Source of the DNA: Galeruca laticollis | Taxonomy: Eukaryota; Arthropoda; Insecta; Coleoptera; Chrysomelidae | Assembly: GCA_963921935.1 (NCBI GenBank) | Contig: OY998177.1 | Coordinates: 12,375,280-12,439,279, forward strand | Length of the DNA stretch: 64,000 nt | Direction of reading: 5' to 3' | In this document: positions 48,354-60,989 of the stretch, piece by piece | Layout: each line of letters begins with the position of its first letter | How positions within the stretch are numbered: position 1 is the stretch's first letter | Notes under the pieces: generated by a model | What the model was told of the DNA's origin: nothing | Database searches by the model: none | What the model saw: only the letters and a program-made list of their open reading frames with translations | Translations under genes and position numbers: made by a program

Positions 48354-49408
48354 ATGCTACATGGGAATTTTATTTTTATTAAACATATATTGAATCACGT
48401 TCTAATTATTTATAATGTAATATTAGATATAATAGAAACTGTAGAGATTTACTGTTCATTCTGGAAACTAAGGACATTGCATTCGAGTATAATTATATCA
48501 AAAGAATTATTTACAGAGTTGCAAAAAATATCTTCGTATTATATATTACAATTACCGTTGGAATTTAAATACGAGAATACTTCAAACTTTGAATCAATTT
48601 TAGATATAACATGTAGAGTAAGTAAAAATAGAATAGATTATTTTTTATCGATTCCTATAGATTTTAATATTCAGTTTGAATTATTTTATTTATTACCCAT
48701 ACCCACTATGTTAGAATCAGAATTCGTGATAAGAATACCAAACTCAAAGTATTTGCTAAAATCTGATACACAGATAAAACCTCTAAACGATATTTGTACC
48801 AGAAATGAAAATTTTCAATGTGCTTCACACCTTCAAGATAATAATAAACAGTTATGTGAAGACAAATACTATTAATAGAAAACTCTACTAACTGCGAATA
48901 CACTAAAATAAAAATTATTGAAAATCATTTGGAAATTATACCAGAAATAAACCAATACCTAGTAGTATTCCCAGAAGAAAAATTGATAATTAAATGTTCA
49001 GAAGACACAGAAATCAAAATTTTGAAAGGAATTTTCCTAATCAAAAATTCGCCATGTAAAATAACTTTTAAAAATCAAGAATTAATATTTGAAGATAGAA
49101 CTTTTGGTCAACCACTGGTACTGAATAAACTTCAGATACATTTCAATAAAATTAAAATCCAGCCTTTGGAAATAAATTTGAAAAAATTAAAATTAACAGA
49201 AATATATTCGCACGGATTGACACCAATTCAGGAAGAACAATTAAATCCCCATATTCCTAGCATATGGACTATATTTCTATATTCTAGCGGAGTATTGATA
49301 ATTATTCGGCTACTCTTGAAGAAAATTCAGAAAAGAAGAGAATCAGAAGAAATGCCAATGGAATCACAAGAAAAAAAAATTCAACTTCCTGGGGGTGCGT
49401 TGATCTAA
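48354..49408 (+). pseudogene. Env-like protein, N-terminally deleted
   Basis: Two frames (48354-48875 and 48929-49408) separated by a stop and a shift. They show the C-terminal half of an insect F-type envelope: helical segment, then several spaced cysteines (NDICTRNENFQC, KIKCSED-like, SPCKITF), then a membrane anchor at about 49258-49320 (IWTIFLYSSGVLIIIRLLL) and a basic tail. The signal peptide, furin-type site and fusion peptide expected upstream are not present between integrase and 48354. The second gypsy copy in this window keeps that region. Frame ends at the TAA at 49406-49408, next to the polypurine tract. Confidence 0.65.
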
Positions 49409-49409
49409 T

Positions 49410-49417
49410 GGGGGAGG
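49410..49417 (+). other. Polypurine tract
   Basis: gggggagg directly after the env stop and before the LTR start TGTTATATACC; this would prime plus-strand DNA. Confidence 0.7.
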
Positions 49418-49656
49418 TGTTATATACCTTAAATTACAGAGTACATATTAAATAAATTGCTTAATCAGCATATTGTGTAATAACCTGTTGTTTTATAAAA
49501 TGTTGAACCTTATTTTTGCTTACATTGTATTTTTTATATTTTTGAATAGTTTAGTTTATATAGTCAGTCTAGAATTTACTTCGAATCTTGGAACTTGTAA
49601 CTTTTGTTAAATAAATAATTGTTTAAAAAACCTTTTTCCGTGAGTAAAAAGTTATT
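49418..49656 (+). repeat. 3' LTR of the gypsy element
   Basis: About 239 bases from TGTTATATACC after the purine tract to gtaaaaagttatt. The last 98 bases match the 5' remnant. Confidence 0.75.
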
Positions 49657-49657
49657 T

Positions 49658-50920
<1,263 letters not shown>

Positions 50921-50961
<41 letters not shown>

Positions 50962-50966
50962 TTATA
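50921..50966. repeat. (TA)n microsatellite
   Basis: 46 bases of TA dinucleotide at the right edge of the satellite array. Confidence 0.95.
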
Positions 50967-51039
50967 TTGGAGGAATGTTCTTGAACCATTATTATATTAT
51001 TTTTTGAAGTTTTTTTCTTGGGAAATGTTCAGATCAAAA

Positions 51040-52940
51040 CTCTTGTTGGTTAACTTGACGTTTCGCCTTAAATATAAGGCTTTCTCAAAAGTTTGTAATA
51101 TAAATTCATAATTTAAAATACATAATTTGTAAAACAGTGACAATACGTAATTGACATTAAAATTGACAAATAAAATAATCGTAGTTATGAATTTTCAAAA
51201 GAGTACGTACCTTGACAACTATCTTTAATGCAATTTTTCTTACTTCATTTCTAATATTTAAATTTAGAGAGTCTTTGAAAATGTTGATGGATATATATTA
51301 ATTATATTATTGGTTTATTTTATTTTTTATAATTATGAGGATATATGTAAAAGGTTATGTGGAATCTACTCAGGTTACTTTTTAAAATGAAACTAATTGC
51401 TTCTGAGTAATTTCATAATATAATTAAAAAATGTTAAAAATTCTAAAAAATTTTTTATTGAGTTAGTATCGATTGTTATTTAATTTTATGTAATTGGTAA
51501 TTATGTGTTCGTAAATTTTATTTTAGTTGTCAGTATTTGATTTTTTGTTTATCGTATTCTCACTCAATTCAATAAATATCATTTCGCTTGAAAGGCGTTT
51601 GTGATAGTTAGTCTCTTTATCTAGGATGTTGACGGTTTCCAAGTCAAATTTGTGATTTTGTTCAAATGTAAGTGTCTCTAATGGTCTCTAATGTTGTTTT
51701 TCTGATTTCTTCCTATGCTTTTCATCACACGAGTTCATGTGGGCATATATTATGTTTTTAACCGTTGCTTCGTTTGACCAATATAACATCTATCACATTC
51801 CAAACAATTTATTTTGTAAATAGGGTTTGATTTATAGTCTCTCGTTAATTTGTACTTCATAGAGGAATAAAAACCATTTACCGTTTTTGTATGGTAAAAT
51901 ACGATTTTTATTCTTTCTGTTTGTAGTATGTGTTTCAATATTTCCGAAAAATCCTTAGCATGAGGAATCTTAAAATATCTATATGAATATCCAGTCAATA
52001 CTGGTGTTGAATTCTCTCAATATTTTTAATAATTATAATATTACAAACATTAAGGGGATAATCATTCAATAGCAATCTTTCTTTGAACCATATTTTCGTG
52101 TAAACATTCAGGGCTACTGAGTTTAATAGTGTTATTTTTGATGGCAGTCATGATATTTAATTTTGAGCAAATGGATGTTGTGAAAAATAATTTAAAACTC
52201 CCCTGGAACTAACAGGTCTCCCATATTGATTGAATTTAATTCTTTGATCTTCAGTTCTAATTAATAACACATCCAAAAATGGAATGGAGTTGTTATTATC
52301 TGTTTCTATTGTGAACTATACGCCCAAATGATAGGAATTGAAAGCTAATAGTATGGAATTAATTTTTGATTTCGGAACAGCTATAATAGTGTCGCCAACA
52401 TATACTTTAATCAATGGTATTTCATAATCTAACCTTGAAACTACCGTAGAAATCAAATTTCCCAATAATAGGGTTGCTAATATGGGGCGTACTGGGTTTC
52501 CCATTGCTGACTCATCCTTCAGTTAATAAAAAAAATATTAAAACTAAAATAACTAGTATCAAATGATTATATTGTAAAAAATTTCTAATGAGAGATTAGT
52601 GAATACCTTAATTTCAATTCACCTTTTTGAAATAATTTTTAAAACATTTTGTTTTGGGATATTTGTAAACAAACCTATTACATCCTAACTAATCAAATCA
52701 TAAACTTTAGGTAATTCCAAATTTTAAATGAAATCTATAATTTCTTCAGAATTTTTCTAATGGGAAAAGAAACCTGGCCATAAATTCCCTAAAATGGTTA
52801 CTACAAACCTTGATAGTGTATACGATGGAGATTGAATGCAAGGTACTACTGGCTTCAAAGAATTATTTTTATGTATTTTCACTAAAGCATAAATTCTCTC
52901 TATAAACTGATTCCATGATAATAGCTTCCAATTTCTATAA
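51040..52940 (-). pseudogene. Penelope-like element, 5'-truncated, minus strand
   Basis: From high to low coordinates: IYALVKIHKNNSLKPVV (52830-52890), PSYTLSRFVV, DVIGLFTNIP (motif A, about 52650-52680), MGNPVRPILATLLLGN (52450-52504), KVYVGDTI (the YxDD-type motif with one Asp changed to Gly, about 52390-52415), LLLNDYPLNVC, YFKIPHA, then the GIY-YIG domain NPIYKINCLECDRCYIGQT (51755-51830). The 3' flank ends near 51040 with a GCCTTA-TATT-TAAGGC hairpin followed by GAAAC-GTC (51057-51090). Several stops. An active copy would make a reverse transcriptase/endonuclease acting at the target site. Confidence 0.78.
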
Positions 52941-52944
52941 TTCG

Positions 52945-53870
52945 GGCTTATAGTTTACAATAGAAACAGGAAATTATAAGTCCATTGCATTCTTGGATGT
53001 GTTATTAAGTAGAACTGAAGATCAAAGAATCAAATTTAATCATTATGAAAAACCTGTTAGTTCCTGGAGAGTTTTAAATTATTATTCTTAACATCCATTT
53101 TCTCAAAAATCAAACATCATGACGGCCATCACAAATAAAATTATTAACCTCAGTGGCCCTGAATATTTATACGAAAATATGGTCAAGTTCAAAGAAAAAT
53201 TGCTGTTGAACGATTATCCCATTAATGTTTGTAATATTATAATTAATAAATATATGGAGAGAATTTTAACACCATTATTGACTGGAAATTCATATAGACA
53301 TTTCAAGATTCCTTATGTTAAGGGTCTTTCGGAAAAATTTGAACACATACTACAAGCAGAAAGAACAAAAATCGTATTTTACCATACAAAAACGGTAAAT
53401 TGTTATTTCTCTATGAAGAACAAATTACCAAGAGACTATTAATCAAATCTCATTTACAAAATAAATGGTTTGGAATTCGATATATGTTATATTGGTCAAA
53501 CTAAGCAAACGTTAAAAAGCAGAATATATGCCCACAAAAACTCGTTTGATGAAAAACATAGGTTAAATCAGAAAAAACAGCATTAGGAACACATACATTT
53601 GAATAAAATCACAAATTTGACTTTGAAACCGTCAACATCCTAGATAATGAGACTAACTACCGCTAACTATTTTAAAGCGAAATGATATTTATTGAATTGA
53701 GTGAAAAGACGGTAAAGAAAAAATCAGATACTGACCAGTTTTTATTGATTATTTAATGTTCATAATCACAAGATGCATGTATATCTTTGTAGTCTTAATG
53801 AAGGATTCAAATAAACTCGAAACGTCGGCGTAATGAAAAATCTGTTTTTCTAGTCCTAATCTGAATAATA
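52945..53870 (+). pseudogene. Penelope-like element, 3' part, plus strand
   Basis: Frame pieces: ETGNYKSIAFLDVLL (52950-52995), NHYEKPVSSWRVLNYYS, then 53119-53442 with INVCNIIINKY, GNSYRHFKIPY, KIVFYHTKTVN, and after a stop NLIYKIN...CYIGQTKQT, the GIY-YIG centre, at 53450-53520. It begins where the minus-strand copy begins, so the two are joined head to head. The end carries CGAAACGTC at 53818-53826, preceded by a TTAATGA (decayed CTGATGA) at 53793. Confidence 0.7.
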
Positions 53871-53929
53871 CATAAGAATACGATCACAAAAGTTGCAAAT
53901 AAGTATTCGGTTACCTAGCTGACCATCAG

Positions 53930-54080
53930 CTAATATGGGAATTTATGAAGTTATTAGGAATGAATTTGGTGAAAATGCGAGCCGTACAATGAAATCATGG
54001 CATAATGATAATAAATTAAGTTCTTTGCAAAATAGAAAAATCTACCAGTTACAGTTTATCATGACCAAAACTGCATGATT
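53930..54080 (+). pseudogene. Possible N-terminal start of a further Penelope copy
   Basis: The frame reads EFGENASRTMKSW, NKLSSLQNRKIY. This resembles the N-terminus of Penelope polymerases (G..A.R....W...L..L.N...FL.RC). It would be the start of a tandem copy directly after the 3' end above. Only about 40 residues are readable. Confidence 0.35.
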
Positions 54081-54089
54081 GTTGTCTTT

Positions 54090-56835
54090 TTATGCGACTG
54101 ATGTACACTAACGAGAAAAACCGTAACAAAATCCTTAAGGCCGGATACCTAGTCAAGGAAATATTGTGAAATATACTTTATGTTCATTAATAAAATTAAA
54201 TATTTTTATTTATGCGTGTACTTATATTTTCCCATTCCTAGCTTTGTTTTATATTTCTTTATATCGCACGATATATAAATTTGTGAATATTTTTTGTTTT
54301 GAACGAAAAAAACTGCCCGCTTCTAAAAGAAATAAACTTGGAAATAAATTTCACAAACCAACAGTTGAGCCGTCCAAATGTCCGAAACAACCGATTCGGG
54401 TGGATTCGAGGTGAGGTGGGGACAAGAGCAGTGAATAGTTCGATGTCTATATACGGCGTCGTCTAAATACAGTACCAATTTCAATGACACAAAATTTTAC
54501 ATTGCGTTGCGTCTCTTCTTATATTTTTCACTCAACGGAAATACTGATTACAAAATAAGAAATTCATACATATAGGTGGCGTGCCCAAACTATAGAGGCA
54601 GCACTTCTGTCGAAAGTAGAGCGCCCTGGTGTTACATAAGAAAAACATAGTGATGTGAACAGTGTAATAAATAACCTAGAAATGCTAGAAAAATGAAGGA
54701 GATGATGAGTTTTTGAGAAATTGAATATCTAAAATACAAACACTGTATTTCTACTCAACCAAAGTTAGTTTCTGTGTACAGATATAGATTGATTATTCAA
54801 CTGCATAATAATAGTTTTTACAATTGAATAAATGAAACTAATTTTCGTCACAACTTTGTTTAGGATTAATTATTCTCAAACTTTGATCAACATTAATATT
54901 CTCATAGCTAATATAATAATCAAACTGTTAATTTTTACGTGCAAACAATTGACAAAAAGTGATAGAAAGTAATGGTTAAATAATTTTAATACAAAAACAA
55001 GCTGGACGAACACCTCAATGCGGCGTAGATAGACTTCTAAACGAACGCGTATCTACAAGAATTCAATAAATTTATTTTATAATTTATGTATTCAATACAA
55101 ATTTTCAAAATAACATTTTTCTTATTTCTAAACCGGAAGTTCTATGATCACAAAAATTACTCACGTGACTATATTTTGCGCGCTGATTAGGAATTTATAA
55201 TTCTATGACTTATAGTTACGGAGATACAGAGATCACGTGATTGAAAGGTCAGAGGTCAAATTCATGAAAACGGGAGAGGTTTTGGACCATGCTCAATCGA
55301 ATCTATCTATTACATCTTTTTAATAAAAAACATTTTTTATTGTTCAGAAGTCAAATAAGTATTTTTGTTGCATTTCAACTAAACTTATTATATATTGAAT
55401 AAAATACACAATAAAATTTACAGTTGAAAGCATTCATTTGTGTTATTGATAATTTACAATTTTTCTAAACATTTTTTTATGCAAATGTTTAAAATAGTTG
55501 TATACATTTTCAGATGTTTGCTAACTTTCGTATTGGGTTTTCAATGTTTATCAAGCTGCATACCACAAATAATCAATGTGAGGAAGTAAAGATACTGGAT
55601 ATTTTGAAAAAAAATTTAAATCTTCAATTAACTTTTTCAAGGTGTGTAAATACAGCAAGATACTTTCGATGAAGGGATCACAAACGCATATTATAGTTTG
55701 AAAAAATAATAATTGGTAACGCTGACAATACAAAACTGATACTATTCATCAACACTTTGTTTGTTTTTTTCCCGATCGATGGCACAATCGTCGTCTTTCT
55801 CAGTCCCCGTAACCCTATGATTCTTACTACGTCTCCTTTAAAAGTAAATGCCACTTCTACCGCTCTACTAGTGAACAAGTTGATGGTGTCTAGAATCTCG
55901 GAAGTGCCATATTGTTTACAATAAGTTCTAAGCTTTATTATCTTAATCTGTGCCCGAATGACGAGGATTTGCACAATAAAAATTTTTCTTTTCAAGGTCT
56001 TCCACTTTAATGCAATGAGACCGCTGTGGTCGGAAGTTAAAAGAAGAGGTTTATTATTTGTATTTCCAGCAGAATTTGCAGTTTACAACCGAAATTTGAT
56101 TCTGTAATGAATATTAGAATTTTAATAATCGTTTTATTTTGGCAATTAATATCCCTAATTCATATAAATATGGTTGAATTCAGATTACAACTTTTTGAGA
56201 ATCGAATAGAAATTCGTAGCATGTAACAATTTCTCAAATATTATTGATATAATTTCCGCCAAACTGTATTACAATGCAACGAACATCCATCGAAAAATAG
56301 ACGGATATACAAATTGGATTCACCAAAAACACTTTTCCCTCACCGGGCTTCCATATCTCAGGAAATCCATAACTCTGATAAGATTAATCTCAAGCAATGA
56401 GAAAAATAGTGAGCAAATAAATAGCTGATCTGGTTCAATAGTGATAAGATTTTCCCATTGCCACAAGATGCTTTATCTTTTGATGGAGAGGCGAAATGTA
56501 TTTTTCTCCTTAGTTATCTTTTGGCTTATAGGATATTTGATTCCATAGAACAGGGTTACCCAACCATTATCATCGTTTAGTTTTCCAAAAAAAAGCTTTA
56601 AATAAATGTTTTCTAAATATGACCAAATTTTGTTAACATACTTAGTTACTATTAAAAATTCAGTAGCGTGCACATTTTAGGAAATTGAAAATAATAATTT
56701 TTTTCAATGAAATACCCAGTATATTTTTTTCTCCCGATTTCCAAAAACTATATTTTTTTATTATTATGCTTCATTTATCATAGATAATGTTAACAATAAA
56801 CAATGAAGTACATACTTAATAAGCCAGATAATCAA
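54090..56835. other. Non-coding stretch
   Basis: 2.7 kb with no recognised gene, RNA or terminal repeat. Short open frames (54166-54414, 55678-55995, 56473-56673) have no family features. Confidence 0.5.
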
Positions 56836-57153
56836 AAAAAAACTAGACAAAAAGAAAAAACAACGCAAAGAGTAATCTGCAAACTACAAAATACAAGCAT
56901 ACAAATATACAGGATGTAAGCACAAAACATAAATAGAAATGTAAAATTGGTAATGTCAATAAAATAGTATAAGCAGATAAACAATCAAACTGTACCATAA
57001 TTAAACAGAAACATGTATAAAGCAACCATGAAACAAAGTAATATATAATACGAATAAAATATAAAATAAAACATGCACAAAATAAAATATAATAAGCATA
57101 AAAAGTACTATGTAAGCAATAAAATATAAAATTAAGATAAAAAATATAAAATT

Positions 57154-57489
57154 TTACAATAAATGTATATTATATACATGCCAATAGTGCCAATAAATAA
57201 ATATGAATATAAACCAATAGATTTCAGTAGGATTACTTTTAATGTATATAATCAATAATTTTTTAAACATTTTTACGCTTTGACTAACTTTTATGTACTG
57301 CGGTAGATCATGAAATTGTACACACCTTTGTGGAATAAGTTCTTCTTTTCCTTTAATGGTTGTTTTCACATAAAAATGAATTGAATTTGCTGATCTTGTG
57401 TTTTTATCATGTACTTGTGAGATTGGAACTAGCTTAATATGTAAATATTGCGATAAGACATTATTGATACTTTTGAAGATGAAAATCAT
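57154..57489 (-). pseudogene. LINE ORF2 C-terminal domain
   Basis: The 111-residue frame contains HDKNTRSANSIHF, QRCVQFHDLPQYIK and SVKMFKKLL. This matches the C-terminal region of CR1/jockey polymerases (H.YNTR...., G...FN.LP..I, S...FK..L). It is separated from the polymerase by about 230 bases with stops. Confidence 0.6.
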
Positions 57490-57725
57490 TGTTTGTACAT
57501 ACAGAAACTTCTCAACATTTAACCAATTTCAACAGTTAGTCATAGTATACCTATTGCATCCCAGAATTACTCTCATCGCCTTGTTTTGAATAATTTGTAA
57601 TCGTTCATAACTAGCTCTAGAACAACCTATTTAAATTAGTGAATAACAGTAATAAAAATGTGGTAGAATTAATGTATTGTAAACCATAAGCTTAATAAGC
57701 ATTGACAGAAATGGTGAAATTCTTC

Positions 57726-59036
57726 TCAAAAAACCAATTTGTTTCCAATCTTTCTACATATGTGATATATGTGACTATTAAATTTCAGTTCATGATCCAT
57801 CATAAAACCTAAATATTTTATTTCAATTACACTCTCTAGGTCCCTATCATTTATCTTGACACTCAAATCAGGGTTTAAAAATGTAGCACGCAAAACAGGA
57901 ACACCAATGAACATGAATTTAGATTTGAATTCATTTACTTTTAGTTTATTGATCTTAAATATGTCAGATATTTTTTTCAATTCTGAATTGACTGTTTGTA
58001 CTACTTCAACAAAATTATCCCCGTAATAGTAAATGAGGATTTTACATTTCTCTAGTACATTGCCCAAGTCATTTATATATAATATGAAAAGTACGGGCCC
58101 AAAAACACTACCTTGTGGAACACCAATATTGTTTAATTCCGGATCCGATGCTGAATTGTTAAATGTGGTTATTTGATATCTGTTCCTCAAATAATGCTAA
58201 ATCCAGGAATAAACTACCCCACTGAAGCCATACTCTCTCAATTTCAACAATAATATATCACGATCTATTATTTCAAAAGTTCTTCTGAGATCAATAAAAA
58301 CTGAGCAAATTCCTACTCCCGGCCTATCTGGAATATGTTTCATGTCAGATATAAACATTTGGAGTGCCGTCTCACAAGAATGCGAATCACGAAAACCAGA
58401 TTGATAACTTTGTAATATAATATTTATAGAAATTAATTTACTTACTTGATGATACACTACTAGTTCCAGTAATTTCTCACAAAAAGGCAGCATATTGATT
58501 GGCCTTAACTGATCAGTTTTGTTTGTATTTAATACTTTGGAAATAGGAACTATAGTTGAAGTTTTAAATCTTTGAGGAACTATGCCCTTTTCAAAACTCA
58601 AATTTATCATATTAAGCAAAGGATAACTAATCACGTGAAACAAATTCTTAATAACCTCAAGACCTAATTCATCTGTATTGTTTTCCTTTTTGGGGGATTT
58701 TTTCATTTCAAGTAGCTGTCCAATGTTAATTAATTCGAAATATTCCATTTTTGGACCATTTGAAGGAACCGTTTGCAAAACAACATCGGTACCGGAATCG
58801 GGAACTATTATGTTACCCACAATATCGCAAATACTATTTATATATTGTTGATTTAAAACATTGGCCAAGTTGTCAGTGTGAACGATTCCATTACAGTCTA
58901 TGCTGCCAATCTTAGTCCTACTAGCTTTCGTTCCGACAACTGTTTTTAGTTGCTTCCACATTAGTTTTGAATTGCCTTTATTCGTATTTATATTTCTCTC
59001 GTAATACCGTATTTTCAAACTTTTCAATACCTTCAC
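57726..59036 (-). pseudogene. LINE reverse transcriptase
   Basis: Frame 58197-59036 holds a basic helix, KSPKKENNTDELGLEVIK, STIVPISKV, LRPINMLPFCEKLLE, QSGFRDSHSCETAL and SVFIDLRRTFEIIDRD (motif A; the usual second Asp in FDT/FDK is Glu). One stop at 58195 leads to frame 57726-58190 with GVPQGSVFGPVLFILYINDL and YYYGDN at the active site, where F/Y-A-D-D is expected, so the catalytic Asp pair is reduced to one. EIKYLGFMMD is the block after the palm. The enzyme is inactive. Confidence 0.8.
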
Positions 59037-59358
59037 ACATGAATTTATCTTTTCTTTATACCAATTCTAATCGGCTACCGCATTAGTTAATGTAAATCTT
59101 TTATACGCTATTAGCATTATATCAATCAGTTTTAAACCATGCATTACCCTTATTTTCAATATTAACGGTTCTTCTAGGAGCTACCGAGTCCATTGCCGAT
59201 AATATATTATTTACAGTCACAACATCAACATCAACCAATGAATAACCCCAATCCTTTTCAATCAACATATTTACCATTTCATCATACTTGATATCCGAAC
59301 GAATTCGCTTAGTGTCATTTAAATTAGATGCATTTGAACAATTTTTATTATAGAATGG

Positions 59359-59964
59359 TCAGATATTACAGTCTTTCTCCACATAGGTCGATATTGAGTA
59401 GTCATTGCTTATAACCAAGTCTATTATAGATTTAGAATTCCTGAAGACCATGGTATATTCGGTAATCAACTGCCTCATCCTGTTTTCAACATATTCTTGA
59501 AGTTTACGTTTATTATAATTATTATTTTCATGATAAATATGAAAATCACCTGTAATTATTACCGAGCAACTACTATGCTTATCGTAATAATCATGAAACC
59601 GTTTGAAGAAATTCTCAAAGAAAATATTGAGGTTACCATTTGGTGATCTATAAACACCTGTTATACCATAAGAAATATTATTTATTTTTATATCTAGAGA
59701 TAGAAGCCAAAAATTCATATCCACAACAACTGTTTTAATATTAGAGATTCGATAACCCGTTCTTACAAAAATGAGCACTCCTGTATGCCGACTGCTTGAG
59801 TCACATCTTAAGATTTCATACCCGTTAATACATAATTCAGACGTTTTAAAGTCTTTAGTTATACATGTTTCTGTTAGGCAGAGAATTAGTGGTTCATATC
59901 CATTCACATACGCAATTATCTCTTCACGATGTTTATAGAAACTTTCAGCGTTGGTACATGACAA
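59359..59964 (-). pseudogene. LINE apurinic endonuclease
   Basis: The 201-residue frame begins MSCTNAESFYKHREEI, as CR1-like elements do, and continues CLTETCIT (metal-binding Glu), RHTGVLIFVRTGY, GVYRSP, ITGDFHIY (GDFN expected; Asn changed to His), and SIIDLVIS. The final SDH motif lies past the end of the frame (VERLWI-type junction is unreadable). It would nick the target DNA. Confidence 0.7.
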
Positions 59965-60049
59965 TAAGAGCTTATTATTTACAAATTTGCTGACAAGTTT
60001 GGAACTATTCCTGCTTGATATTAATTGCTATTGATAATTGATTTTACCT

Positions 60050-60319
60050 CTATTCATTTCAATTTGCTTTCTATAACCTGTACATTTTTCATCAAATACG
60101 TTATGTTCAAAATTAATATCATTCAACATTAAAACATTCACGGCGTACTTATAGTTAGTGCATTCATGTTTTACAGCCTGACAATTTTCTTTTTTATGAT
60201 TTTAACTACACAGAGGACACACTACACTTGACTCACACTGATCAGCATGGTAGCCGTATTTCCAACAGTTGAAACACCTAAGGACACTAACAAAGTAAAA
60301 ATATTCATAACTCGACCAT

Positions 60320-60376
<57 letters not shown>

Positions 60377-60650
60377 TGTTTTTATTCTTAGTTAAATAAT
60401 TGAAATGTTCACCAGACATTTTAATTAAAACATTACACCGCCTCTAATTCATCTTCGCAGCATACACACGGAGATATCGAATTTCATCCCTAATTGTATC
60501 TGAGAAATTCTGCTTCACTATCTGAGATATCAGACTCTGATGGTCAGTTATATCCTCTTTCAAGACATTAACTATTTTAATACGTGGTTTGAATAAGTTA
60601 CTAATTTTAACGTCATAAACATTACCTAATCACCTTCCGCTGTTGATTTC

Positions 60651-60653
<3 letters not shown>
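60050..60653 (-). pseudogene. LINE ORF1 remnant with zinc knuckles and internal (TA)n
   Basis: Minus strand 60375-60650 reads SNLFKPRIKIVNVLKED, LISQIVKQNF and MSGEHFNYLTKNKNR, a gag-type domain. After the 53-base (TA)n at 60322-60374 the same protein seems to resume with SVLRCFNCWKYGYHADQC, VVCPLC (60215-60300) and a third H/C cluster (KHECTNYKYA). The microsatellite lies between the two domains, so it either expanded from a short coding TA run or marks an insertion. Confidence 0.6.
60322..60374. repeat. (TA)n microsatellite inside LINE ORF1
   Basis: 53 bases of TA dinucleotide, flanked by gag-domain sequence on one side and zinc-knuckle sequence on the other. Confidence 0.95.

Positions 60654-60715
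<62 letters not shown>
60654..60715. repeat. (TA)n microsatellite
   Basis: 62 bases of AT dinucleotide at the 5' boundary of the LINE. Confidence 0.95.
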
Positions 60716-60719
<4 letters not shown>

Positions 60720-60721
60720 AA

Positions 60722-60798
60722 TTGCCACCTCACATTCCAGATTTAATTCCTATGGATACATTTTTTTGGAGATTTATAGAAGAGGTAGTAAATAATAA
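60722..60798 (+). pseudogene. Tc1/mariner-type transposase, C-terminal scrap
   Basis: The plus frame reads LPPHIPDLIPMDTFFWRFI. This is the conserved PPRSPDLTPLDFFLWG block of IS630/Tc1-mariner-like insect transposases, containing the third catalytic Asp position. Only 25 residues remain, starting at the (TA)n border. Confidence 0.6.
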
Positions 60799-60989
60799 TA
60801 AGAATGATAATGATAGTAACAACTTGCTTTTTAATAAACACTTTGATTAACTATGAACAACTACACAATAAAATTGGTAAAAACGTTATAACTAAAATCA
60901 GACTGAATATAATACAAATCGATAGATTAATTTATATAAGAAATATTGCTTGGTCGGCATCGGATGTATAATCGAATGTTCTTTGGTTT

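Larger units (their letters stand above)
43113..49656 (+). mobile_element. Gypsy-type endogenous retrovirus-like element with env (errantivirus-like)
   Basis: Order: partial 5' LTR, primer-binding site, gag, protease, reverse transcriptase, RNase H, integrase, env-like frames, polypurine tract, 3' LTR. The gag lacks a CCHC knuckle, as in errantiviruses, and a third frame with a membrane anchor follows integrase. Stops or shifts occur in gag (43856), around protease (44917), before the polymerase (45418), in the polymerase, after RNase H, in integrase and in env, so the copy is dead. It sits between two clusters of the 355-bp satellite and abuts (TA)n on the right; insertion into ATAT-like targets is known for the 17.6/297 group. 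Confidence 0.85.
56840..60653 (-). mobile_element. CR1/jockey-type LINE, minus strand
   Basis: ORF1 remnant (60050-60650), endonuclease (59359-59964), reverse transcriptase (57726-59036) and C-terminal domain (57154-57489) follow in order on the minus strand, without an RNase H. The 3' untranslated part seems to be the A/T-rich run of aaaataaaatata down to about 56840. The 5' side ends at a (TA)n array, and a second (TA)n array lies inside ORF1. Confidence 0.78.

Noticed and set aside
54166..54414. Hydrophobic 82-residue frame, possible small membrane protein
   Set aside because: No promoter context, no family motif, and similar chance frames are common in this AT-rich stretch.
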